A stretch of 64,000 nucleotides of DNA from SCBR16-9 sp964537975 (GTDB taxonomy: Bacteria; Hydrogenedentota; Hydrogenedentia; Hydrogenedentales; SCBR16-9): positions 1-64,000 of the forward strand of contig CAZIDP010000006.1 in the NCBI GenBank assembly GCA_964537975.1. The letters are read 5' to 3'. The translations under genes and the position numbers were made by a program. The notes under the pieces are model-generated. The model did not search any database and had not been told where the DNA came from. It saw only the letters and a program-made list of their open reading frames with translations. Each line of letters opens with the position of its first letter. Positions within the stretch are counted from its first letter, which is position 1. Shown here one piece after another: positions 8,546-16,966 of this stretch.

Positions 8546-8557
8546 ATGATTATCATT
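8546..8557. promoter_or_regulatory. Fur/MntR-box-like palindrome upstream of the DtxR-family gene
   Basis: ATGATTATCATT is a near-perfect palindrome (reverse complement AATGATAATCAT), matching the core of the classical Fur box. It lies between the permease stop and the DtxR-family gene, about 90 bases before its ATG, where an operator for autoregulation or iron control would be expected. No binding data are implied. Confidence 0.45.
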
Positions 8558-8644
8558 TGATCTTTCTGAGTATATATTCTTAATCTTGTAACTATATAGT
8601 GGGAAGTGGCGAATCCCATATGCGCATAACGATTGGATTTTAAA

Positions 8645-9163
8645 ATGTTGTTACCTGCAAGTTCGTATAACGAAAGTGAAAACGATTCCATTGTGGAAGA
8701 TGGAATAGATGGTCAAAATGCTGCTGAAAAACGATCGGAGATGAGTCCGACGATGGAGCAATACATTGAAGCTATTGCCCATCTATTAACCAATGATAAG
8801 GTCTGCACCGTAAGTGAAATTGCAGAAGCCGCCCAGGTAACCCGCCCCGCAGCCAGCCGTGCTGTGCGTGATCTTGTTGATAAGCAACTCGTTGTACACA
8901 AATCTTATGGGTATGTTGACTTAACAGAGGATGGTCATCGGCTGGCGGATCAACTCAGTACACGACACAAAATACTCTTTGATTTTCTAACCGATGTCAT
9001 GAAGATGAATGTAGCCTGGTCAGACAATGAAGCTTGTCGACTTGAACATCAACTGGATGACGCGCTTATTCAACGTCTGGAGTGCTTGCGAGAATTCATG
9101 ACCAGTAATGCACAATTCGGATCAGCTTGGTATGACTTTCTAAGTAATAAATTTACCTCATGA
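8645..9163 (+). CDS. DtxR/MntR-family metal-dependent transcriptional regulator
   Basis: The protein (172 residues from ATG 8645; TTG 8633 is the alternative) has an acidic N-terminal extension and then SPTMEQYIEAIAHLL, the usual DtxR opening. A winged helix follows (VSEIAEAAQVTRPAASRAVRDLVDKQLV, about residues 50-80), then the dimerisation helices with HKILFDFLTDVM and the ligand-bearing ACRLEHQLDDALIQRL. The C-terminal SH3-like domain of DtxR is absent, as in MntR-type members. Encoded directly after the Mn/Zn importer, it is the obvious regulator of that operon. No Shine-Dalgarno is apparent before either start. Confidence 0.82.
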   Translation: MLLPASSYNESENDSIVEDGIDGQNAAEKRSEMSPTMEQYIEAIAHLLTNDKVCTVSEIAEAAQVTRPAASRAVRDLVDKQLVVHKSYGYVDLTEDGHRLADQLSTRHKILFDFLTDVMKMNVAWSDNEACRLEHQLDDALIQRLECLREFMTSNAQFGSAWYDFLSNKFTS

Positions 9164-9220
9164 AGTTTCTGCATGTTATTCAAGATAATACAGTATTATT
9201 GAACTGACAAGGATAATTGC

Positions 9221-9880
9221 ATGAAAGTCCTCATTGCGGAAGACGACTTGGTTTCGCGTAGTATGCTGGAGGCAATGCTGAAAAAATGGAATTACGAAAT
9301 CCAAATTGCCCGAGATGGTGACGAAGCCTGGCAGATGCTTCAAATTGAAGGTTCCCCGCAACTTTGTATACTCGATTGGATGATGCCCGGGCTGGACGGA
9401 ATCGAATTGTGCAAGCTTTTACGCGAAAGCGGCAATGCTGGGAAGCAATTATACATCATCATGCTTACAGCGCGTGCAGAACCAGAAGATATCGTTTTAG
9501 GACTGGAAGCCGGTGCCAATGATTATATTGTCAAACCTTATAATTTACATGAATTACGTGCGCGTATTGGTGTAGCACGTCGTGTAGTTGATTTACAAGA
9601 TGCCTTGGCAAAACGAGTTTTTGCGCTTGAAAAAGCAATGTCACAGATTAAGACCCTGCATGGCATGGTTACTATCTGCATGCATTGTCAGCATATCTAT
9701 AACGATGATGCTTCCTGGCAACGTCTGGAAAGCTATATCGAGCAACATTCTGATGTCGAGTTCAGCCATGGGGTGTGCCCCCGTTGTATGCGTGAGTATT
9801 ATCCGGAAGCATTCAATGGCGATTCCCCTGAATCTGATGCCAATTATAACGATGATCAAAATGAGTGGCCTGTGTTGTGA
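9221..9880 (+). CDS. response regulator with four-cysteine C-terminal module
   Basis: The 219-residue protein has a CheY-like receiver domain at residues 1-120, with acidic pocket EDD near residue 8, phosphorylation Asp about residue 52 in CILDWMMPG, Thr in MLTARAEPED and Lys in YIVKPYN. A short coiled coil (about 125-145) follows. The tail has CMHC (C153, C156), a YIEQHSDVEFSHG stretch and CPRC (C186, C189), so it could bind a metal. This cysteine module is known at the ends of many receiver and PAS proteins in deltaproteobacteria and relatives, but its function is not established. There is no DNA-binding domain. AAGGA lies upstream of the ATG. Confidence 0.85.
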   Translation: MKVLIAEDDLVSRSMLEAMLKKWNYEIQIARDGDEAWQMLQIEGSPQLCILDWMMPGLDGIELCKLLRESGNAGKQLYIIMLTARAEPEDIVLGLEAGANDYIVKPYNLHELRARIGVARRVVDLQDALAKRVFALEKAMSQIKTLHGMVTICMHCQHIYNDDASWQRLESYIEQHSDVEFSHGVCPRCMREYYPEAFNGDSPESDANYNDDQNEWPVL

Positions 9881-10063
9881 TAGCATCCAAACAATTATAT
9901 TGGGATGTCCTGCATAACCAGAAAGGCCAACTCTGATTCAGTAAATTTATACGTATCATTCAAATCCTTCTATACGGGCCAATGGGGATAGAATGGCCCC
10001 ATAATCCATCGGCACAAGATAACTGTGAACAATGGTCAAGGTATAGCGAATGGAGTAAAGTCG

Positions 10064-11569
10064 ATGAGTCTTCTGATTCTAATTGTTGTTGGATTTTCTT
10101 GCTCAACTATGGCCTTGGAAGGCGGTGTGTCTGTACAGGATTTTGGTGCCAGAGGTGATGGTGTGTTTGACGACACCGCTGCATTTCAAGATGCGCTCAA
10201 TTCCGTGGCAGATGTAGGGGGTTGGGTGTATGTACCTCCTGTAGGTAGTGGGTTGGGATATGTACTCACACATACGGTACACATCCCGGAAGGTGTTTCG
10301 TTGATAGGTATGCCTGCCGGAGCGGGAAGCAATGTACGTGCGGTGTTTACTTTGCCGGACCGCAATGTAAAAGGTTCAAAAATTTTAGCTCGGCCAAAAG
10401 CGGATCAGTATGAAGGCGTACAAAAGGCACCACTTTTTCAATTGAGTCCCGGAGCTGCGGTGCGTGGTTTCTGGATTTTTTATGATGAACAACCCATGCC
10501 GTCTGATGAAGCTTTTCAAAATCCAGAATCTGAATTTTATTACCCTGATTTCGATACTGCACGACAAAACTTCCTGGACGATCATGTTAAACCGTATGGT
10601 CCAACTTTTTACGGCGATGGAGTTATTAATGTAGTACTGGAAGATATCGTATGTGATCGGGCTGTTGATTTTATCTACATCGCTTCAGGCGGAAAATGCC
10701 ATTTTCAGCGATTAACCTCCTTTGGATACCGGCGTGCTTTTGCCATTGAAAAAGCGCTAGATGTCATGCATATCCACAATTATGAATGGGTGCCAAACAC
10801 AGGACCGTTGTCTCCTGGTGGTCCATTTGCCGCATACGATGGAGAACATTTTTCCTGGATATATGGCATTATCGCTTCACATCATGACAATGTCGGTATT
10901 CACCTTGGGCATGTGGATGGATACAGCTTTTCTGACATAACCTTTTTTGGGATTCATACGGGCATTCGTTTTGGATTTTCTGATACCTACCCCATGTACA
11001 ATCCGGTAAAGGGTAAAGCAGCGTTGTCGTTACCTCCAGGGAATGGCCCCTGGGGTGATATGAGTGGACTCAAAGTTGATCAATGCGTGATCGGTTGTCA
11101 CTTTGTATGGCCAACTCATTTATCCAATCGGGTTGCGAATGCCTTGATTTTTACCGGCTTTGACGATGGAACGCGATTCGATTCAAATGGCAGTGACGGA
11201 GACAAAGCAGTTGCTCGTCAGACAGCTTTTATGGTCGAGCCCAGTCACAGCCGGGAGAATAATACAGGTTTCGTCTCTACTTTTATGGCGACCAATACCA
11301 TTATCGCTTCGTTTGAAGATACAAGTCGATTTGCCAGTGCATCAGCGAATGCGCGAACTGCCAGCGGTCGGGCGTTTTTGTTTAATGGGGATATTTTCAT
11401 GGAGTTAACAGGAATTCAGATTAATCCACCTTATGATTCTGCGCATCTGTGGGCAGCAGGCATTGACGCTGGGCGCGTATTCTGTCGTATGCGTGGGTAT
11501 CTACTTGCATTTACACCGCAGCCAGACTTCCAAATTGAAATAACACCAAATGCGGAACATAACAACTAA
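10064..11569 (+). CDS. secreted pectate-lyase-superfamily protein
   Basis: The N-terminal hydrophobic segment (LLILIVVGFSCSTMA) is a Sec signal. It is followed by VQDFGARGDGVFDDTAAFQDAL, the hallmark of the pectate lyase 3 / right-handed beta-helix superfamily, which includes polygalacturonases, pectate lyases and phage-tail-like depolymerases. The rest fits a long beta-helix. No catalytic assignment is possible by eye, so the substrate is open. The start at ATG 10064 has GGAG eight bases upstream; a GTG at 10025 would add 13 residues including a lysine, which would improve the signal n-region but has no ribosome site. A convergent AraC regulator follows. Confidence 0.75.
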   Translation: MSLLILIVVGFSCSTMALEGGVSVQDFGARGDGVFDDTAAFQDALNSVADVGGWVYVPPVGSGLGYVLTHTVHIPEGVSLIGMPAGAGSNVRAVFTLPDRNVKGSKILARPKADQYEGVQKAPLFQLSPGAAVRGFWIFYDEQPMPSDEAFQNPESEFYYPDFDTARQNFLDDHVKPYGPTFYGDGVINVVLEDIVCDRAVDFIYIASGGKCHFQRLTSFGYRRAFAIEKALDVMHIHNYEWVPNTGPLSPGGPFAAYDGEHFSWIYGIIASHHDNVGIHLGHVDGYSFSDITFFGIHTGIRFGFSDTYPMYNPVKGKAALSLPPGNGPWGDMSGLKVDQCVIGCHFVWPTHLSNRVANALIFTGFDDGTRFDSNGSDGDKAVARQTAFMVEPSHSRENNTGFVSTFMATNTIIASFEDTSRFASASANARTASGRAFLFNGDIFMELTGIQINPPYDSAHLWAAGIDAGRVFCRMRGYLLAFTPQPDFQIEITPNAEHNN

Positions 11570-11648
11570 TACATGATTTCATGACATTAAAAACTCATTT
11601 ATATGAAAAACACTGTTTGAATTGATAGGTCACTTAAATTGCGTATGT

Positions 11649-12533
11649 TTACCCTGGCGTAGCTTGATGAATTGACGACATGTAGTCACTAGGACTCATA
11701 CCGGTATATTGCTTGAACGTTTTTGACAAGTGGTATGGATCACAGAATCCAACTGCCGGTGCGATTTGTTTTAAACGCCAACCTCGCATCAGTAACGCTT
11801 TACTATGTTCAACCCGAAGTCGATTCCAATAACTCATGGGAGGGTCGTTGTGTTCACCGAAGCGTGCATGTGCCAGGGTGGATGTTGATATGCCGATTTT
11901 GTCTGCCACACTGGCTAGCGAAACCCTTTGTTCCAGGTGTGATTCCATATAAGATACAACACGTTCCAGAGGGGTTGTGTGCTCTTCAGTTTGGCCTTCA
12001 GGTAAAAGTACATGGTGGTTACTGAATACAATGCAACTTTCCTCCAAGGCCTGGAGTAATGAATAGAACAGACTGGTTGCTTTGTGTACCTGCTTCTCGC
12101 TGCGTTGTCCACCCAGATTTGCCATTCGATGCAACAAGCTACCAACCCTGTTTCCGGTATCCAAAAATGACGCAAACCCTTTTTTGCAATAGCGTTCAAG
12201 GTGAACAATCTCACCACCAGTAAAGGTGATGTGCGCTACATGCATATGGGACATGGATAACGATTTATGGTCTTCCCAGTAAATCGCACCAGGTGCATAC
12301 AAATGTGCAGTACAGGCTTTACGCAGTTGCCAGTCTTGTTGGTTCACCGGTTTGTCACCAACACAATAATGCCCTCCTTCACCAAAAGTGTAATCCAGAA
12401 CCCATACCCGCTGTTGATAATGTGTCGGTTTGGGATACCGGATGGCATAACACCCTTCCCATGCCATGAGGAGGCGTGGTGTTGTCAAATATATGTCAGG
12501 ATTAACCCAGGCATTTTTAAAAGTTCGCTGCAT
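11649..12533 (-). CDS. AraC-family transcriptional regulator
   Basis: The 294-residue regulator has an N-terminal ligand-sensing region of beta character and a C-terminal AraC DNA-binding domain with two helix-turn-helix motifs (about residues 195-290). The second half includes LKQIAPAVGFCDPYHLSKTFKQYTGMSPSDYM, the AraC family signature. The start at 12533 was chosen because GGAG (complement of 12540-12543) sits six bases upstream; the longer frame from 12557 lacks this. It is divergent from the large NPCBM glycosidase-like gene and is likely to control it, and perhaps the pectate-lyase-fold gene, in response to a sugar. Confidence 0.87.
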   Translation of the reverse strand: MQRTFKNAWVNPDIYLTTPRLLMAWEGCYAIRYPKPTHYQQRVWVLDYTFGEGGHYCVGDKPVNQQDWQLRKACTAHLYAPGAIYWEDHKSLSMSHMHVAHITFTGGEIVHLERYCKKGFASFLDTGNRVGSLLHRMANLGGQRSEKQVHKATSLFYSLLQALEESCIVFSNHHVLLPEGQTEEHTTPLERVVSYMESHLEQRVSLASVADKIGISTSTLAHARFGEHNDPPMSYWNRLRVEHSKALLMRGWRLKQIAPAVGFCDPYHLSKTFKQYTGMSPSDYMSSIHQATPG

Positions 12534-12781
12534 ACAATACTCCATACATATATTCACAAATTTGGATGCGGCATAGCATCACAAGCTCTTATTAATCGAC
12601 TAAAGGATTTGCTGTTGACTGGGAGCATTACTTCAAGTCAATGCTTGTTTTACCTACTATCTTGAAACATGCAATATCATACATGAATTTTGCCGCTGGA
12701 TACATTCCATTTTTGATATAAATTGAGATTTAATATGCAGAATTGGTTTGTATGGATGGTTTCTAGAAGAGGATAGAGCTT

Positions 12782-15700
12782 ATGAAAAAATATTTTTTGC
12801 GACACACAATAATGTACATGGTCTTATTGATATTGTTTAGTACCAACAAAGGAGCTTTTTCTGAAATGACAACGCAGGAAGAGAACGGTTCTTCAATGAC
12901 CTATCTGTTGCGCCAGATGGAATTTCATACCCAGGGTTGGGGACAAATGGGACGTAATGTCGCCGCCCATGCACCAGATATTGAACCGCTTTCGTTGCGT
13001 ATTGCAGATACGGAGTATAACTATGGTCTTGGGGTGCATGCTCCAAGCGAAACCATGTTATCACTGGAGGGACGCTTTCTGAGGTTTGATGCTGAAGTCG
13101 GGGTGCAATGGCAAGATGGTGGTCCCGGTAGTGTTCAGTTTGAAGTGTATGTCGACGAGAAAAAAGTGTTTGATAGTGGTCTGATGACGGAACACACACC
13201 TGCCAAGTCCGTTTCGGTTTCACTCGAAGATGCGGACGAATTAAGACTGGTGGTGAAGGATGGTGGTGACGGCATAATGAATGATGCCGCCAATTGGGCT
13301 AATCCACGCCTTGTCTCAAATCCCGCTATCCAGGCCATGGAACAGGAATTGATTGACATCGCGCAATTCGGTTACATCAATACATCAGAGCCGAACCGCA
13401 AAGAAGGTATAAGAAGCAGTCGCCTTGAAGAAGTACTGGAAGAAGACCTCTTCTTGGATAAACATCTTTTGCCGGATGGTGATGGTGTGTTCGAGATACC
13501 ACTCTGGGGAGACACCGGTTGTCTTGGAGTTCAATGGGTGGAACGTCGGCGTATTCGAAGCTTGAGCTTAGAATTGGTGCCCGGTCAGATACTGCCCGAT
13601 GCCAGTTCCGTGTCACTCGAATACTGGAAAGTACCCATGCATGGCATAACACCTGGTGGTGCGCCGTGGCAAGGAAAGTGGAGTTCTCTGCCGGGAGTAC
13701 TCGATCTGGATGGCAACACCATGATTTACCATCTGAATTGGGGCGACGAGCCTGAATTGCGTGATGGTGTTTATAAGTTCCGGTGGCTTGTTGGTGGACT
13801 TGAGTCTCCACTGAAAGTCAAAGAATTACTAGCATTCACGATAAACCGTTGGGTTGAAAATGAGTTTGTTATTGTATTGGATGACTTGGTGGTCAATCCT
13901 CCAGTTACACTTGAAATCTATAATGGTTTCTTTGTTTCTGGAGATGCAAAAACACACCAATATGTACTTGAATCAAATGAAGATAAAATGAGAATACACT
14001 ATTGCTCACCGAGTCGTTGGCGAATGTCAGACCGATCTGTGTTGCGTATACGTACTTCAGAAGAAGCTTTCGCAATTGCACTGGACGACATACTGCGTGA
14101 GGAGAGTGTGTATGTGCCGTATGGTGGCGTATTTGTCAGTACGGCAAAAGCAACTACTACGCTTGATGAAGCCAAGGAACGTCTGGCAGAAGGTAAAACT
14201 GTACTCGAACAGGTTGAGGTTATGCCCGAGCAGACCTACGAACAAGCTATTGAATATACACACCGTGCTGAAGGCGATCTTGGGCCTACCATGCTCTCCC
14301 TTGCAAATGATAATTTTAAATTCGTTTTGACAAGAGAAGGGCGACTGACCTTTGAGCCAGACCTCGAAGCAGCCAACCTATATGAAACGGGATTGAATCG
14401 CCCGTATCCAATGGAGATTCAACCGCAAATACCGGGTATTGATGCTGCGGATGTATCCATCACACGTACATTTCATCGCGATGCAGTATGGTACCCAGTC
14501 CCGACGATTACCCTTCAACATGAAAACCTGGAAATAATACAACAGACCTTGGTGGCACCCCTTGATATACCTGTCAAGGGAGCGCAAACGCCTGTATGGA
14601 AATCCGGTCACCCACTGGGGGTAATGGATTTGACCATGCATAATAAGGGGGAGGAAGCTGCCAATTTCACAATGGCATTGTCCATTAATCATCAGGAAAA
14701 TACGGATGCCATCCGAATTGAAGCAGCAGGTGATGACTGGATTGTTCTATTTGGAGACCAACCTGTTGTCCGGGTGTATACCATGCCAGGAAGCAATTCA
14801 AAGCTGAGTATTCAAGCCGAAACACCATCACGACTTCTGCTTGAAACGATGCTTCAACCACAAGAAGAATCGCAGGTTCGGCTGCTCATTCCACGTTGGG
14901 AAATTAGTACTTCAGAAATGCTGGCATTGGACCCAGAGGCGCCCTATCTTGCGTATGCCATTGCGCACTGGGACCTGGTCTTTGATGGAAGCATGTCAGC
15001 GCAATTACCGGACACCATGCTACAGGACACTATGCGTGCGTCAATAATCCATTGCTTGCTGGCTTCACGTAGTGAGGACTACGAGCGTGTTGCGCCCTGG
15101 ATTGCTTCTATCTTCTATGGACCACTTGAAAGCGAGTCTAATTCAATTGTTCGCGGGTTGGCGTATTGGGGCCATGATGACTACACACGCCGTGCCTTGG
15201 AATACTACATTGCACGGTATAATGAAGCCGGATATTTTACTACTGGCTATACTACCATGGGTACAGGTTGGCATCTGTGGTCTGTGGGAGAATACTTTCG
15301 CCTGACCCAAGACAGGGACTGGCTTGAAAAACATGCTGCAGAACTGAAGCGTGTCGCACGGTGGGTCCAGGCGCAGAGTGAGAAAACGATGGTACTGGAT
15401 GCCGCGGGCAACAAGATGCCCGAGTATGGACTGGTACCGCCTGGCCCTGCCGCTGACTGGGAATCATTCCAGTACTACTTTTACATCAATGGATATTATT
15501 ATGTCGGGCTGAGGTCTGTTGCAGAAGCCCTGAAATCTATTGGAGACCAGGAAGCCGATGCGATGTTGGCCTATGCAGAAACCCATCGGCAGCACATTCT
15601 TGACGCATTTCGTTACGCGCAGGAAAGAGCGCCAGTAGTAAAACTGCGTGATGGTTCCTGGGTACCGTTTAATCCATCGCATCCCTACGCCTGGGGTTTA

Positions 15701-16477
15701 ATGGAAAACTTGTACCCGGGACAAGATGTGGGCCGTAGTTGGGCATATGACGTTGAGCTGGGTAGCCATCACCTGGTGCCAATGGGGGTTATCGCGCCTC
15801 AATCTCGTGAAACAGACTGGATGCTTGACCACATGGAAGATGTACAATTTCTTAAAAGTGGCTGGATGTATTATCCTGCTGAAGAGAACGAAGCAGACTG
15901 GTTTAACCTCGGCGGGTTTGCCAAGGTGCAACCGTATTATGCCCGTAATTTTGATATATTGGCCATGCGCAACGATGTAAAACCATTCATTCGCTCCTAT
16001 TTCAACAGTATTTCATCCTTGATAAACCGGGAAGACCTATCGCTCTGGGAACATTTCTTTAATGGCGCCTATAACAAAACGCATGAGACTGGGTATCTCG
16101 TTTATCAGTCACGGCTGATGTTGCTAAAGGAAGAAAATGAGACCCTTTGGATTGCACCGTTCATTCCCGAAGCGTGGTATACCCAGGAATTGCCCGTGGT
16201 GGTATCAGACGCACCAACCCCCTGGGGACGTATCAGTTATCATATTCTTCCAAACCCCGCAGAGCACACGATCTCGCTTGAGGTAGACTTGTCGGAATGC
16301 CATAAGCTGCCAGAGCAATTGGCTTTCCGAGTACGTCTTCAGGAAGGAATGCATATCGTCGATGTTCAACACGAGAACCTGGCAACATTAACACATGATG
16401 TAGAAGAATCCACATTGTTCCTGGTGCCGAAAAATCAAGAACGGATACAGGTAACAATCAAGTACAGTAATAGTTAA
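12782..16477 (+). CDS. large secreted NPCBM / six-hairpin glycosidase-like protein
   Basis: The 1231-residue protein has an N-terminal signal sequence (hydrophobic residues 10-25). Residues about 35-180 form an NPCBM carbohydrate-binding module: HTQGWGQMGRNVAAH, YNYGLGVHAPSE and a jelly-roll ending in ANWANPRLV. A long beta-rich middle follows, and residues about 740-1160 resemble an (alpha/alpha)6 toroid as in six-hairpin glycosidases (GAYNKTHETGYLVYQSRLMLL, AYWGHDDYTRRALEYYIARYNEAGYF, SWAYDVELG). The last 70 residues are beta-rich. A glycan-hydrolase role outside the cytoplasm is inferred; I cannot assign a GH family or substrate. The gene is divergent from the AraC regulator and is followed by a hairpin at 16502-16534. 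Confidence 0.65.
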   Translation: MKKYFLRHTIMYMVLLILFSTNKGAFSEMTTQEENGSSMTYLLRQMEFHTQGWGQMGRNVAAHAPDIEPLSLRIADTEYNYGLGVHAPSETMLSLEGRFLRFDAEVGVQWQDGGPGSVQFEVYVDEKKVFDSGLMTEHTPAKSVSVSLEDADELRLVVKDGGDGIMNDAANWANPRLVSNPAIQAMEQELIDIAQFGYINTSEPNRKEGIRSSRLEEVLEEDLFLDKHLLPDGDGVFEIPLWGDTGCLGVQWVERRRIRSLSLELVPGQILPDASSVSLEYWKVPMHGITPGGAPWQGKWSSLPGVLDLDGNTMIYHLNWGDEPELRDGVYKFRWLVGGLESPLKVKELLAFTINRWVENEFVIVLDDLVVNPPVTLEIYNGFFVSGDAKTHQYVLESNEDKMRIHYCSPSRWRMSDRSVLRIRTSEEAFAIALDDILREESVYVPYGGVFVSTAKATTTLDEAKERLAEGKTVLEQVEVMPEQTYEQAIEYTHRAEGDLGPTMLSLANDNFKFVLTREGRLTFEPDLEAANLYETGLNRPYPMEIQPQIPGIDAADVSITRTFHRDAVWYPVPTITLQHENLEIIQQTLVAPLDIPVKGAQTPVWKSGHPLGVMDLTMHNKGEEAANFTMALSINHQENTDAIRIEAAGDDWIVLFGDQPVVRVYTMPGSNSKLSIQAETPSRLLLETMLQPQEESQVRLLIPRWEISTSEMLALDPEAPYLAYAIAHWDLVFDGSMSAQLPDTMLQDTMRASIIHCLLASRSEDYERVAPWIASIFYGPLESESNSIVRGLAYWGHDDYTRRALEYYIARYNEAGYFTTGYTTMGTGWHLWSVGEYFRLTQDRDWLEKHAAELKRVARWVQAQSEKTMVLDAAGNKMPEYGLVPPGPAADWESFQYYFYINGYYYVGLRSVAEALKSIGDQEADAMLAYAETHRQHILDAFRYAQERAPVVKLRDGSWVPFNPSHPYAWGLMENLYPGQDVGRSWAYDVELGSHHLVPMGVIAPQSRETDWMLDHMEDVQFLKSGWMYYPAEENEADWFNLGGFAKVQPYYARNFDILAMRNDVKPFIRSYFNSISSLINREDLSLWEHFFNGAYNKTHETGYLVYQSRLMLLKEENETLWIAPFIPEAWYTQELPVVVSDAPTPWGRISYHILPNPAEHTISLEVDLSECHKLPEQLAFRVRLQEGMHIVDVQHENLATLTHDVEESTLFLVPKNQERIQVTIKYSNS

Positions 16478-16966
16478 TAAACGCGCATACAACTTCTAAT
16501 GAACAGGGGGAAGGCTTTACGTCTTCCTCCTGTTGTGATCCTGTGCGTCCACCTCCATTACCGGAGACACAACTTTTTTACTTACAAAACATACCGTTCT
16601 TGAGTTTAATACTCCACTTCTATAAAGAATATACACACCACATTGAACCATGTCATGATATGCTTGTACAGATTGGAAAAATCAAATCTATTTTGCAGCC
16701 AAGCAGTAAAAATAACTTTGCTGTAAACGATAAATTGTCACAAAGAATCAACAGTATATTGCATCGAATTGAGAATAAAAAAGTCTTTGGGGGAAGTTAG
16801 TAGAATTTTTTGGGTTTGCTCAGAAAAAGAAATGATGTAAGCTATATTGGGGTGTATAACTGAAGACAAAAGTTCAGCATTTATGCACACAAAGCAATCA
16901 CCGGAAACATCCTTTTCTGAACAATTCCCAGTGATATATCAAGGTTTTTACATGAATGCTATTCAG
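16478..16966. other. convergent intergenic region
   Basis: About 490 bases separate the NPCBM protein from the convergent GLUG/PASTA gene. Apart from the hairpin at 16502-16534 I see no element. An 85-codon frame (16543-16800) lacks a ribosome site and family resemblance and is not annotated. Confidence 0.55.
16502..16534 (+). terminator. stem-loop after the NPCBM protein gene
   Basis: AACAGGGGGAAG pairs with CTTCCTCCTGTT over 12 base pairs (one G-U) around a nine-base loop. It begins 25 bases after the stop. There is no T-tract, so it may be a transcript-stabilising hairpin rather than an efficient intrinsic terminator. Confidence 0.5.

Noticed and set aside
16543..16800. 85-codon plus-strand frame after the NPCBM protein
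   Set aside because: It has no credible start signal and an ordinary AT-rich composition, with a hairpin directly upstream; it is probably chance.
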